64,000 nucleotides of DNA, from the NCBI GenBank assembly GCA_024362935.1, contig JANCRA010000040.1, positions 1,178,001 to 1,242,000 on the forward strand, written 5' to 3'. The notes beneath the pieces were generated by a model that had not been told where the DNA came from, did no database searches, and was given only the letters and a program-made list of their open reading frames with translations. Position numbers and translations under genes: made by a program. The DNA is from Setophaga petechia. Taxonomy: Eukaryota; Chordata; Aves; Passeriformes; Parulidae. Of the stretch, positions 50,501 to 63,034 are shown piece after piece; position 1 is the stretch's first letter, and the number at the start of each line of letters is the position of its first letter.

Positions 50501-53500
50501 TTGAAGGCTGATGGGAACTTTTGGTGAAAGATGTATGCTGGTGGGGTAGTTACTAGAAAATCAGAAAAGGAGCTTCAAGAGAGTTGAGGGGTCATCATGC
50601 CATCTTCACACAAAATAAGAACATTAAAGAAAACCCTAAAAAACCCCCACAAACTTTTAAGGGAGGTGGGTTTTGGTATGATTTGGTGGGTATCAGCTTT
50701 TCAGCTATCAGTTACCAGGTACCCACAGGGGCTTGTGGCCCTACTTAGTAAAATCCAGAATGACATTGTGAGTGAAAACATCATGTTAGTGTGGCTTCCC
50801 TGCAGATGTTCAGCATCTATGCAGAATTCCCCATTTGTGAAAAGAGTCTGGGGTGTTAGAACCATTCTTGTTCTTAGAAATGCTACCAAGAGAGTCATGT
50901 GAGTGTTCAAAAAGGGAAATGGATCTCTTCTCCTTTCTGAAGCAAACAAAAGAAATGCTCCTAATCTTCTCAATGCCAGCAGGTGATCTGAACAAAATTT
51001 TGGCCTCCAGGCAACCCTCTTGAATATTTTTCTGCTGCAGTCCCTGAAACTTCTGCCCAGGGCAGTAGCAGCAGCTTGAGGTGTTTTTACATGCTCTGGA
51101 TAAGAAGGATGAAAGGCGGTGAGTCTCCTGCTCAGCCTCTCTAGAGGAGGGAGGCTAGAGTACAACTAAAAGCATACTTAAGAAAAACTGAAATACTTTA
51201 CTTCCAGGCAATTTAAAGCTGTAGTACTGATCCAAAACAAGTCACTTTTGGTTTTTTTTGACATGCTTACCGTGGAGTACCTTGGTGCCTGGTTCACAAA
51301 CCAGCGTGATATAGTGAAAAAACTTTCATTTTATGGACCTGAGAAAAGTCCTGAAAATGGGTCCAGATAAAACTTCAGATATCAGTGTGTCCATTCTGCA
51401 TGTCAGGTGACATGTAAAGTGTCTTCTTTGCAAAACAGAAATGTTTGCTACAATATTGATGAAGTATATACTGTCCTGACCACTGGAAATTTCACTTAGA
51501 GAAACAAAGGTTGTCACAAAGGGACAATTGGTTGTTCTCACAAAGCCCCAAAGTTGCCTGTCTGAGAGCATCTTGTAATCTGAGAGCAAGCTGTTCCCTG
51601 TCTGCATCCCTGCAGTGCCTCCCACCTGATGCTCTGCCCAGACAGGAGCAATGGGCATTGCTGCAGGCTCGCCAGCGGTCACTTCCAGCACTTGTGCCGC
51701 TTCTGTTCTGTTCTGCACAGCTCTGGAACAGGTTCTACAGTTTCTTTCATGCCCTCATATGTGAAGTAAGAAGATACCAGGAGCTTCTTTTTTTCATTAA
51801 ATGTGTTTTCTCCCCATTGTGTTGGCAATGAAGCTGCTGGGATAGCATAAAATGGCCATGGGAGTGGAGCTGGGCATGTTGGGAGCACTGCAGCAGCCCA
51901 GCATCACAAGTGAAATTCTTCTTTAGCAATCTCCTTGGAGAAAACAGCTGGACAGTGTTCACAGATCTGTAGTGCTTAAAACCAGAAAAAAATCAGATAA
52001 TTTGATCTCATCCCTTTTATATCTTTGTGTATTCTATATTACTTTTATACATCTTTACTAAATGATCCTTTTATAACTATACCATAGCATATATTTGCTG
52101 TGAAATATTTTTCCCTCAACAGTTTGTAGCTCTCATTTACAGAAGTCTGAGGTTATTCCAGGAATTAATCATCTGCTTAAAAAAAAATAAAAATAAAGAG
52201 CATCAAGCTGATTGCTAATTTTATTTTTCCTGGCTTCAGTTTCCAATCATTAGAAGTTGCTCCACCTTATTTTGTTAGATTAAAGAGCCCTTTGCTTCCC
52301 AGTAATATTTCCCCATGAACCTTACATGGATTTTTCTAATCAAGTTGCCTCTTCATCTTCTTTTTAATAAGCTTAGCAGATTGAAATCTTAAACTCCCTT
52401 ACTATAAATCATTGTCTCTGCTCCTCAGACTGTTTTTGGAGCCTTTTTTTGGTTCATCTTCTCCAATTTTTTTTTTACATGCTTTGTAAAACAGACTCCA
52501 GAGTCATGTGTGGTATGTCTGAGGAAAGGAAACATGGACAGGTTAAATGATGCTCTTGTGCTGCCTTTGTGCATCACACTCCTCTTTCTTGCTCTGTTCA
52601 TGTTCAGGGGCAGCATGGCTATTAAGCTGTTTAAGAGGTACTCTTTCTCTCCTTTTTGACTGCTCCTCTGGGTTAATGTTTGGATAAAGAGATAAAGGCA
52701 GATTCCAGAGTAATGTTACTTTTTTCATAGGGTTGCTCTTTTGCTTTGGGCCAAGAGAAACAAGTAAGAAGGACAGAGCAGGGGAGTGAGTGGGAAAAAT
52801 GATTCTTTTTCGAGTAAAATATACATACTCTGATTTCAGTATAATATATTTAACTGAAAAAGGAAAGACATTTTCTAGCTGGAATATCCCAATATTTCCT
52901 TTTCTGCTCTGGCCAACCACCCTGGGCCAGCACTGCTTGGTATGCAGGATTACTCACTCTCCAGGGCAGCCTTCCCCAGCAGCCAGGCTCCCTGCAGAGC
53001 TGCCTCTGCTTCCCTCCACCTCCCTCACTACTGGTACAAAACACCTGAAGCAGATTGGCACAGATTTTGCAGAAGGGCTCCCAAAGCAATGTCTTGTACT
53101 GTAGGGACTACAAAAGATGAAGATCTTTCTGTAAAGGAAGAGGATCCGGTACAGAAGTCCCTTGCCAGGACTTTCATCAGAATCCTTTTGAGCATGCTTT
53201 GCCTTTTTTCTCCATCTTTTCTTTCTGCTTCAGCTTTGCTGCACTTATGATCTTATTTTTAAAATAACCAGGAGCAAACCCTTCTTTTTAAAATAGCTTC
53301 CCAGTCCTGCAGGCAGGGGACACATGGGTCGGACTTTGATCTCTTTATTAATCTACTAAAGAGGATGTGTGAAAAATCTGGGTTACTCTGGGCATTAGCC
53401 AGAACCTTTGAGAAAAAATGCCCCCATTGAAACAGATTATTATTGAGAGTTAATAGCTTTCATCCTTGGTGAGGATTTCTACTGGTGCCATTCCCACATT

Positions 53501-55377
53501 TGGTTTCATTGGGAAGGCTGTGGAGGTGGGCACAAGGCATGCAAGGGTTTGGAAATGCCCGCAGCGCTCAGAAAATAAGGCACAAGTTGTCATTTGCAGC
53601 AGGTACAATCAGATCCAGGGGGCAAAAATATATACAGAGAGGTTATAATAATGAAGAGAGTTCCCAGTATGTAATTAATGTGTAGAAATGCTAAGTACCC
53701 ACAACTGCTTTTAAAAAAAGGAAAAGAAAAGGCATACTCAATAGAGTGAAATAATACCATCAACTGTTGTTCTTCTGAATTACATTAACAATGTATGCCC
53801 ACAGTAGCTCTTCCTGCAAGGTTTTGTGGAAGTTTGAGATATCTGAATTTTACATTACATCTGCTACAGCTACAAAATTGTGCTTTTTGTTTGTTTTTTT
53901 TTCCCATTTGGCGGACGAGTTGAGTCTGTGCATATCCAGGGTATAGCACAAAGTTCACTTGGTGCACTGGCATTGTCTTTTGCTGTGCTTCTGAGACCAA
54001 AGGTAAGGTGGGTATACAACCACTAAAGGGATGCCAGTAGCAGCCCAGATTCCTAAAAGTTGAACAATATGGCTCAAGCTTTTGTCAGAGCAGCATCATG
54101 GTTTGCCCTGTTCTCAAGCACTTGGAGCAAGTAGGGAGTGGAGCATGGCAGCAGCTTAGTCTTCAGTGGGGCTTCATGACTCCTCAGCCTGGTTTTATTG
54201 CTGAGTTTTATTGCATTGTCTGGCATTGATGGAGTGTGTTAAGCTTTTATAGAGGTTATTGATAAATGAGAGGTTTCTTTCCTGTATTTGTGCTTTTGAA
54301 GGCAGTTTGTTCCAGAGTTGTCCATTCTGTAATTTTTTTTCATCCATAAAAGATTTTTTAAAAATATTTTTTCCCCAAGCAAAAGATATTGAAGCAAGAT
54401 GAATATGGATATTTCTTAAAATAAGTAGAGGGATGTGATGGAAGACACCAAAATGGTAATAAAGCCTAGTCAGGTAAAAATGTTGGCACATCTTATTTCA
54501 TTTAATTCATAAGTGGAAGAAGATAGAGAATTTATTTGACTAAGCCTCTGGTTCAGTGTCTTGATGATATGTTTGGAAAATTGCTCTGAAATTGATGTGT
54601 AAGTGACCTTGAAGATGTCGTATTTAAGTGATAGCTCATTTTGATGTGAGGTTGTAAGCCTCCCCCTTGGCCTCAAATAAAGCAAGCAAAGGAACTCAGC
54701 ATTGAATTTAAGTAATTTCAAGGTAAAGAGGGAAGAAACTCTCCTCAAAACTCAAAATATAAATAGCCTGGAAGGTCAAGCACCTAATCTGAGATGTGCC
54801 TCTGTTTCAGTGCTATTAAAATGCTGCTTCACTAGGAAGTTTGTCCTTGTTGCAGCAGTACCCCAACCCTGGTGTCAGCCTTGGGACACCTGGGGAGATG
54901 TGACGGGACTCCAGAGAAAACTCAGTCCTTATAGTGAGTGGCACTGCCAATTCAGTATGCAACATTCACCCTTGGAATCACCTTGCTCCTATATATATGC
55001 ATGTATACTAATGCCTTCATAAATATTAATGTGTTCATATATGAATATTAAAAAATAAAGTACATTTAAAATAATTATCTTTGTTTGAGAGGGCAGTGGC
55101 CAGACCTGAACTTGACTATTGTTGAACTTCCCCTCTACCTGTAGTAAATTAGGTTACTTTTATGTTTTGCAGCCTGAGGCAGGGCTGGCCAGAATTCCTG
55201 CTTGGCCAGGACACCCTTCCCAGCCTGGTGTCGGGGTCCTGCCAGTTTAAGCTGTGCTGATGGGCTGTGCCTGATTTAATTGCCCTGACAGAACACAACT
55301 GCAGCTGCAATTTGCATTTAAGTCACATGAGTATCCCTCCCTAACTTTGGCTGGACCAACATCTCAGAGGTCAGAAG
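47591..55377. other. Unique intronic DNA, nothing recognised
   Basis: Almost 8 kb without a confident exon, RNA gene or mobile element. Open frames are short, overlap on both strands, and lack domains. Confidence 0.55.
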
Positions 55378-55425
55378 ACTCACAAAGTCATTAAGGTTGG
55401 AAAAGACCATCAGCTCCAGCCGTTA
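55378..55425 (-). mobile_element. CR1 3'-end scrap, minus orientation
   Basis: TCATTAAGGTTGGAAAAGAC followed by CATCAGCTCCAGCC on the + strand is the reverse complement of the CR1 terminus. Only about 45-50 bp is recognisable; what follows (to about 55660) is unidentified. Confidence 0.72.
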
Positions 55426-58400
55426 AAATGTGGGGGTTTCCATATGTCCCTGAGCTGGATTTCAGTCCAGCTTGGCTGTGTTTGATCTAAAGCATTGCCT
55501 GGTGGTGGTTTCCTTTCTGAGCAGGAGTGGTTTACAGCCCCTCTGTGTGCTGGTGCTCTGCTCAGCAGCAGCAGTGCTCCCTCCTTTGGAAAGAGCCAGA
55601 AACTTGAACATGCCTCCGAAACACGTGGTGGCATGTTGGGTCCAGCCTCACTTGTAAAGTGTGTATTATTTACCTACTTATCTATTGAATGCAGATATAT
55701 TCCATTTATTGACACAATGAATGTCCTTGCAACAATTCTGGCTGGTTGTGATGGTCATGATATCATGTGTAATATCACGGTAAAAGGTTTATTTGCAGAC
55801 TAATTCAGTGTTGGAAATAGCGTTGCTGAGGATTTGCTTTCTAATTCTCTTTTACTGCTCTGGGAACTCAGATGTAATATTCACCACAGAAACTGCACTT
55901 TGAGGTAACAGTAAATTTGTGCATTCAAAACATCAGTAAAAAAGAGAAAATCAGAAGTTAAGCCATAGACAGGAATGTAACCTGCCTTTCCTTATCTGAT
56001 GAGCTGTTTATGATACATGTTTTGTATTTCAACCAGACTTAAGAATATTAGGAAGTTGTAGGTATGTATAGCCTCACAAAGTTAATATTGCTTTTGGACT
56101 CGTTCCTGGGCATGATCTAATCTCCATTTAAGTCAGTGGAGATTTTTCTTCTTGCTTCAATAGGAATTGAGTTTGTGTTTTAATATGTAGTAAAGCCTAC
56201 CAAATTTGTGCAATAAAATAAAAACAGGAGGGCACACTTTGCTCAGTGGGGGGCCTTAAATGAAGGCCTTGGAATAGCGTTTAATCACCAGAGTAAGGAG
56301 GCAGGTTTTCAAAGCTGCCGGCTGCGAGCGGTGGGGGGGATGAGCGATAGGTCTCCTTCATGCTCCGCTTGAGTTTGTGGCTGATGTGATGCCCCTGCCC
56401 GCATGAAGAGCTGGCCCTGGTTATTTATGGCTCGAGAAGACTTTAAAAAGGGGTCAGTATAATCTATAGTTTATTCTGATTCCCACTGGCTTTGGTGGCC
56501 CCAGTGTGCTGAATTGGTCTGGCATTGGCGCTCAGGTTCATGTCTTTCTTATGCTAAAGCTGTTTAATCTTTTGGGTTATATTTACAATTTACCCTTTAA
56601 TGAATAAAATATCTCCCAAAAGATATATGCACTCTGCTTTCAAGCACACAGAACTATTTTATGTGAAGGACCTAAATAAAAAAATGGCAAACAATCGGTT
56701 AGGTATAATGTTAGTTTTCTTGAAATCACAGATAATCTCCCTTAATTGGGTGTGAAATTCCTGTCTGCAAATCATGACATATTGGTTGATTTTACATTCA
56801 CTGGTTTGTTGAATAATGGGCTTGCAACATTTTTTAAACTTTTCCTGCTTCCAATAGCTCTCCACTAAGTGTCCTTCAAAAATCGCATCTCTGCTCAATG
56901 CAAGGAATCTGAATTAGCTCTGACATTTGCATTTGCACTCACAAATCTTTCCATGGCTCCCCTGTGTGCCAAAGTGTGATGGAAGGATCCAGCCAGATTT
57001 TGGGGGTAGGAGCATGGGTAGGCACATGTAAAGCCTTCACCTTGGTGCAGCCGGATGAGGTATCTAAGTTCTTTCTTCCCCCTTTGTATTTTAGACAGAA
57101 AAAAAAATAAAAACTCATTATGCAACTGTTTTCTTCTCAAGCTACTTTTATTTATTGCTTCTTTCCCAGCAAGGCAATGTAAACGAGGACCTTTGGCTGA
57201 CAGCTCAGTGACAGTCAAGGTGTTGTGTTTACTTCCAGGAGATTCACAGAGTCTTTGATAAAGGATCATGAATAATTAGTAGCATTTTGGAATCAGTGAT
57301 TTTTCTCTTTCTTCCTTTGAGGGATGTAACAGCCCTGAGTACTTTACTGTTAGTCAGCATTCCTCACGGCCTCATTTCTGTCATTTTAATTTGGGGACAA
57401 ACCAGATTCTGCTTTGTAGCTGCTTTGCACTGAGCCCCTTTGTTTGGAAGCTAGAGGAGGGAGCGGCAGATGGGGGCTCTGGAAATGTTCTTTTCTAGCA
57501 TTTCATGGCAGAAACTGATGTGGCCCTTGGGGATATGGAGGGATTTTGCTGGTATCCTGAGTCTGCAGTCAGGAAGGTGCATGTGGTACCCTTAGGGCTT
57601 CAGTCACTCTGAAGGTTATATATTTTTATAGTGACTTTAACCACTAAACCTTCCATTTGCCCCAGCTAGGAACTGGCTTGGGTGGGAATGGGCGTATTGT
57701 ACTCTGATAACTGGGAGTGTCTGGGAGTGTGTTACTGTAGTGGCACTTCCATCCTGTGCTGCAGCTTGTGATGAGGGCATGTTCTGCTGCCTCCCATTCC
57801 TCCTGCCTGCCTCTACAGCTGCTCCTGGGCCAGGCTCTGGAAATAAGGGGGCCATTCACCTTATCTAACCTTTCCTGATTTCTCAGTCTGAGATGCACAT
57901 TTCTGCAGTTAGCTTATACTCCTGAAAAGGGTTGAGGAAAAAAGGCAACATCTTTTGTCACTCAGACTCTTCTCAATTGATAACTGATGCAATATGTCTC
58001 CCTACAACTACTGCAATATTTTGAAAAGGAGAGAACTAAGTGTTTTTATGTGGCATTTCTGTGTGGTAGTTTCTGGAAGAGTAGCAGATGCTTCATAGTC
58101 AGTCTTCTTTCCCCATACCTTGTTCATCGTTTACTGAGTGTATGGCTACTTCTACTGGCAACTTTTGTAACATGGGCTACTGAACCACTCAGCAAAATCA
58201 CATTCTATATGATTTTTTAGTTTCTGCAGCTCTGCCAATAACTTGGGTAGAAGAATAGGTTCTATTTTCTTGTCTCAGTACCAGGGTGCCAGATGATGGG
58301 AGGTTCTGGCCTGTCCCTGACAAGCAGTTGCTCCTGCTAGATATCCTCCTTGTTGAATATTTGCACTCTCCTTTTTCTGCCGTTGACTTCCAGCCATCAG

Positions 58401-61400
58401 ACCTCAGTTTGCTTTTCTCAGCTAGATTAAAGTGCTTTGTTACTCTCTTTTGACTTTTCCATGCACAGCTTCTTACAGACCACCAAGTTGTCTTTTAATC
58501 TTGCCTTGAAAAAACTAAACAGAATTGAACTCCTTTCAATGTTTGTGCTATTGAGGGTATTCATGAAGGATGATCTGACTTTTAGGAGGAACGTATGTGT
58601 GTAGCAGATATCCATGGCGATGGGCACCTATGTAAACAGCCAGGCTGACAGCTCCAGTAAACATTCTCTTAAAGGGCTGTGGCAGGTCCATCCATCACAC
58701 TACCTATATACACAGTACTGTCAAATATGTAAAGTAAACAAACAGGGGGCAAAAAGGAGGTGATGAAAGAAATAATGCTTTTCTCTAGTCCCGTTTTGTT
58801 TAAGAGCCTCTCAGGTTTCTCATCCTGATAGTATATACATGACTTTCAGATATTTTTTGGGTGGACCACATCATTTGAAGTGGTCTGGTGACAGATGTAC
58901 AGCAAATCAGTGGGAGAAGAAAGAGGGAAACCATGATTCTTCATCCTCTTTAATAGTTGTTTTTTTTTTTTTTTTAACCTTCGTCCTTCATAATGCTATG
59001 TCTCATTGTGTCCAATTGCAGGAGCAATACAGAAAACATTATTGTCCCATTATTTTCTCAGGGAAGGAGGGAAAACAAGCCTTAAAGAGAAACAAGCACA
59101 CAACCTTCGCATTGCTGAGCCCAAGGGCTGCACTTAATTTACATATAAATGTACTGAGGATTTTATTCAGCAACTAATGCACTCTGTTGTTATTTTTCAC
59201 TTTCAGTGTTTGCAATGCACGTGGTTGTTGGCAAATTGCATGGGACATATGCACTTGGAGGAGAGCAGTGGCAAACGTATTAGTGGCACTGCTTTTTGGG
59301 TTGTTGGCAGGCTTTATTTCTGAGGCTGCCCTGGGCCTCAGGTAGTGCTGGCTCCAGGCCTCCAGGGATACTGCAAAATCCAGCCGAGGGTGACATAAAG
59401 AGCTGGCTCACAGATGTGTGCTTGGATTTCAGCTGTCTCATGTAAAAACACTGTAGTGCCTCCATGGTGTAGCATCCCAGTGGATGAGAACATCTGTTTT
59501 ATCGCTCTTGTTCAGAAATGTGTCTGCAAAATCTTGGAACTTTTTGGGTTTTAGTCCTCTTGAAATTTTCATGATTTCTGCAGTTGTTTCTTCTTGATTT
59601 TTTTACTTCAGGCATTGTTACTTTGTTCACATTTATCTTTTAATTGGCAAGCAGCTGTAAGAGTGCACCACAAAAACCCATTCAAGAAAAGCCCTTAGAG
59701 CTGCTCCCAAAGGCCTCTCCTTCTTTCTGCTCCTATAATAGCAGGAGCTATTACCTGTTAATATCTTTGAGCCTTTTAATAAGTGATGTGTTTTCTCAAT
59801 TTATTGTGATTTTATCCAAGGATATTCCCATTCTTTCTCTCAGCTAAAGTGAGTGAGAGCCTATCTGTGACTTTTGCAGCTCCTGATCTCAGCTCTGTCA
59901 GCCACTTTGCATTCATCCCACAGTGATGAAAGAGTAGTGTTGTTGACCAAATATCATCATTACTCTCAAGGGTTAACACTTCATGTGAAGCTGGCATTTG
60001 ACGTTCCTCCGGAAGAATGTCATCCACACCTGTGTGGAGTGATCCATTAAATATTTGGGTAGCTTGTGTATTCTTGTGGATTGTACCTTTTTATCCATAT
60101 GTGGGTGTACAGCAAGGAGGCATTTTGTACAGAACATTGAAGAGCATGGTAGAAGGTATTCCCAGAATGATGAAAGGATTTCCATGTGGAAAACCTGGAA
60201 GTGAACAAAAGTCTTCTTATTCATCAAGCTGCTATGTGGTGTTGACAGGTGGAACGACAAGACTTATTGAGGAAAAGGAATTAATTGTATCTGGGACCTT
60301 TTAATAAATCAAAAGTAAAAGCAAGAACCAGTGTAGCAGACCTGTTGCCAGTAGCTAATGCTTGTTCAATGATCCTTCCCTTCTGAAATACAGAAATGAA
60401 AAGTGACTGTTGCCAGGAGTTATAAAATGAAGGAATGACTCAGAAGATAGATTTATTATCACCTCAGTATCAGTGAAATTCAGCTTCATAAACATAGGTT
60501 AATCTGCTAAAACCTTCTGTGCTCTCACTGGGGGAGAACCTTACTTATTTCAAATTTTGTTTAAAGATGTAAAATAATTCTTCTTGTCTTCTGAATAAAT
60601 CATCATCTCTAGCATCGCTAATATTAATCTTTTTTTTTTTTTTTTTTTTGTTCCTGATTATTTCCTATGTGGATTTATTTTATTTATTTATTCTGTGGGT
60701 TGTTATGGGCACTTCTCATTCTTGCAGTGCAATTTCTCTTCTGGACTTGCAGGCTTTTTTCATCACAGTTCACCATATATTTCACCTATGTTTCTACAGA
60801 AACTCATTACATAGCACAGGCTGCTGCCAACAAGAACATTTAGAATACACTCTCTTTTTGTCCTCCAGTGCTGCCCTGCTCACCTAGGATGGGTGAATAA
60901 TACATCTGAGTGAGAAGGACATGGATCTAAGGTTACTATGAAACAACCTAAGCCCACACATGACCAGAATCAGTGCTGCTTCTTTCCCCTTCCTCTATTA
61001 TATGGCTGATCAAATGTTAGGAGTATACTTGTCAGTTCAAACTAGCATTAAAAGACGTTTTTAAAAAAAATCCAAAACTTAAAAAAAATTTTGTAGTATT
61101 AAAAAAATATATATATATCTTTTAAGGCAAGAGCATGGGCATCTCTGTGACTGTGTGGTTGGGTTCTGTGCTACCTTGATAACTTTTCTAAGACTTGAAG
61201 CTTAGAAGCTGCACTGTCATGGAAACAGTGCAGTCGGATCCTTAAAAAAACCCCAAAGCCAAAAAGACACTCGTATCCTTTATTAGTCCTGACCTTAGAG
61301 CAGCTCTGTCCTCAATGATTAACTGGTAATTTTGTTCTAAATAACATCAAACACATCTGAGACTGAATTCAGATTTCTTGTGTTCCTGTTTTGCCCTGCA

Positions 61401-61520
61401 ATTTCTCCATCATTTGCCATCTACTAATGACATGATTTGGTGGTTTGCAAACAGTACATTTGAGTATTCCTTAAGCTTGAGATCCAATGCATTAGTGTGT
61501 CTCTCAAGATTTAATAATGC
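55426..61520. other. Unique intronic DNA with two poly(T) runs and a CpG-enriched islet
   Basis: No exon or further mobile element recognised. Poly(T) runs lie at 58961-58975 and 60630-60649 and a short (AT)n at 61107-61118. The CpG-enriched stretch near 56.3-56.5 kb is listed separately. Confidence 0.5.
56278..56530. promoter_or_regulatory. CpG-enriched islet, candidate intronic regulatory element
   Basis: Nine CpGs fall in about 250 bp within a CpG-poor intron, including GCCGGCTGCGAGCGG. Homeobox-like and AT-rich words (GGTTATTTATGG, CTATAGTTTATTC) sit alongside. No repeat family matches. This mix is typical of conserved developmental enhancers, but conservation cannot be judged from one sequence. 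Confidence 0.28.
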
Positions 61521-61608
61521 TGTATTAGGAGATGAAAATGTTCTTGATGCATGTGTCATTGAAGTGGTGAGGAAGTGCATTTGCTTATTTTGATGCTGGT
61601 GTGATTTT
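61521..61608 (-). repeat. 88-bp imperfect inverted repeat, left arm
   Basis: The reverse complement of this arm aligns without gaps to 61897-61984 at close to 90% identity by eye. Shared words include AATCACACCAGCATCAAAAT, TTCATCTCC and ATCAAGAAC. The spacer is about 288 bp and contains a CR1 scrap. The similarity stops abruptly at both ends of the arm. Confidence 0.9.
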
Positions 61609-61722
61609 GTGTGTGGTACTGGTGTATTTGGTCCTCTGTGCACTCGTGGTCAGTGCTTAAGCCAGTGAAGGTTTGGACTATGCCAATACAAGCAAGTCTA
61701 GAGTGGCAGAGTTTCTGCTTTA

Positions 61723-61775
61723 TCACAGAATAGTTTGGTTTAGAAGGGACCTGAAGGGTTATCTGGTTCCAACCA
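61723..61775 (-). mobile_element. CR1 3'-end scrap inside the inverted repeat, minus orientation
   Basis: TCACAGAATAGTTTGGTTTA, then GAAGGGACCTGAAGGGTTAT and CTGGTTCCAACCAGAC, matches the reverse complement of the CR1 3' end. It lies in the loop between the two 88-bp arms. Confidence 0.85.
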
Positions 61776-61896
61776 GACACAAACCAGGTGTTCATGTCAG
61801 GAGGAGGATGGATTTTTAAAGTGCGTGGAAGTCCTTCGTGCCAGGACAGTTCAGGCACGGGGCTGGTAATTCAATCCCTCTCTGTGGCTCTGAGCC

Positions 61897-61984
61897 AGAA
61901 TCACACCAGCATCAAAATAAGAAAATGCCCTTCCTCATCACTTCCATGACAGATATATCAAGAACTTTTTCATCTCCTTATACA
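61897..61984 (+). repeat. 88-bp imperfect inverted repeat, right arm
   Basis: This is the partner of 61521-61608 in opposite orientation. Read in matching frames, the two arms give similar peptides (SHQHQNK and SRTFSSP are shared). That reflects DNA identity, since no gene context supports coding. Confidence 0.9.
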
Positions 61985-62673
61985 CAGACAGACTTTCTCT
62001 TTTGTCTCTTAGGACCAGGTGGAAAACCAACTGATGTTTTCTTACACCAGTAGGTAAAGTGGCCAAGCCTTTCCTTCCTCTGTGATAAAAGAGGATAGAA
62101 ATATATTTGCTATATTCATTATCTAAGGGCTACTGTGGGAGCTTTTGATTGTTTGTTATCCAGGATTTTGGCATTGTGCAATGAGTGAGTTCAATTTTAA
62201 ATTTACTGCCTATTTTTTGAACTTGGATGGATTTATTTTAAATTGCCTCCTAGGTTTTCTTCTTTAGCAAGAGCACAGACGGGAACTAGAAAACCCACTT
62301 TTTTTTTTTTTTTTTTTTTTTTTTTTCCTTCCCTCAATTTATTGTCAATGGTTGTATCTCTCCCTACCAAGGTTTATACAAGTTTGCATCACAAAGCAGA
62401 AAACGATAGTGTTTCTTCTGTTACTCTGTCAGCTGCAGCTCTAGCAAAGAAATGGGTGTGGCATTAGGGCATTTATGAGGAGCCATCCTTTTACCTTCCC
62501 TCCCTCTCAATTTGTTGGGACAAAGAAATGAGTTGTTGAGCTGAGTTCACAAAACAATTCCTGCACTCAGACTTCTGTTTTCATTTGTTGGACAACTTGA
62601 ATTTTTCTATGGGTGGAGCCTTTGTTATATGCTGAACTCTGTAGTACAGCCACATGAAAATAGATGTGATGTC
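61985..62673. other. Intronic DNA just upstream of the exon, with a poly(T) run
   Basis: It contains a 28-nt poly(T) run at 62299-62326, the longest homopolymer in the window. No element body is recognised beside it. Otherwise featureless up to the acceptor region. Confidence 0.7.
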
Positions 62674-62719
62674 TTAATGATCCTATTTGTGACATCCTCT
62701 GCTTGCTGTTTTTCTACAG
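62674..62719 (+). other. Splice acceptor region of the cadherin exon
   Basis: The intron ends in TTTTTCTACAG, preceded by a pyrimidine-rich tract from about 62695. A branch-point-like TTAAT with its A at 62677 lies 42 nt upstream of the junction, within the usual range. The coding frame enters the exon one base into a Gly codon. The reading frame happens to stay open upstream to about 62629, but that part shows no cadherin similarity, so the AG at 62718-62719 is the chosen boundary. Confidence 0.88.
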
Positions 62720-63034
62720 GAGTTATCTACACAGCAGATATTCTTGACCGGGAGACAACCAAGTCCTACTGGTTGACGGTGTATGCGACTGATCATGGTG
62801 TTGTCCCCCTCTACACTACTATTGAAGTCTACATTGAAGTGGAGGATGTGAATGACAATGCCCCGCTCACCTCTGAGCCTATCTATTACCCAGTCATCAT
62901 GGAAAACTCCCCAAAGGATGTATCTGTCATTCAGATCCAAGCCCAGGACCCTGACTCCAGCACTAATGAAAAACTGACTTACCGGATTACAAGTGGAAAT
63001 CCCCAGAACTTCTTTGTAATCAACCCCAAAACAG
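62720..63034 (+). CDS. FAT3: Internal exon of a FAT-family atypical cadherin, probably FAT3
   Basis: The exon encodes part of the extracellular cadherin-repeat array of a giant single-pass membrane protein used in cell-cell contact; FAT3 is known for shaping neuronal dendrites. It is 315 nt long. The first two bases complete a Gly codon begun in the previous exon and the last base starts another Gly codon, so both introns are phase 1. Counting that first Gly as residue 1, I see LDRE (9-12), ATDHG (23-27), the inter-repeat linker DVNDNAP (43-49), ENSP (62-65), DPD (77-79) and a terminal KTG (104-106). These are the calcium-binding motifs of classical cadherin repeats, so the exon spans the second half of one repeat and the first half of the next. 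The stretch around SEPIYYPV and [14 protein letters not shown] resembles FAT3 more than FAT1 from memory. By analogy with FAT1 this is about repeats 10-11, just after the very large early exon. FAT1 is the main alternative; an intact FAT exon is close to certain. Confidence 0.8.

Larger units (their letters stand above)
1..62719 (+). other. FAT3: Long intron (3' part) upstream of the cadherin exon
   Basis: No sequence in this stretch shows cadherin motifs, a credible exon with flanking splice sites, or any other recognisable protein domain. The phase-1 acceptor at 62719 requires an upstream exon outside the window, so this is inferred to be the 3' portion of an intron longer than 62.7 kb. The mobile elements, simple repeats and candidate regulatory islets listed separately lie inside it. 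A nested gene or non-coding RNA cannot be excluded by eye. Confidence 0.8.

Noticed and set aside
61524..61980. Two related peptides (shared SHQHQNK and SRTFSSP) as a duplicated small gene
   Set aside because: They come from an inverted DNA repeat in opposite orientations with no start context or splice structure, so DNA duplication explains them.
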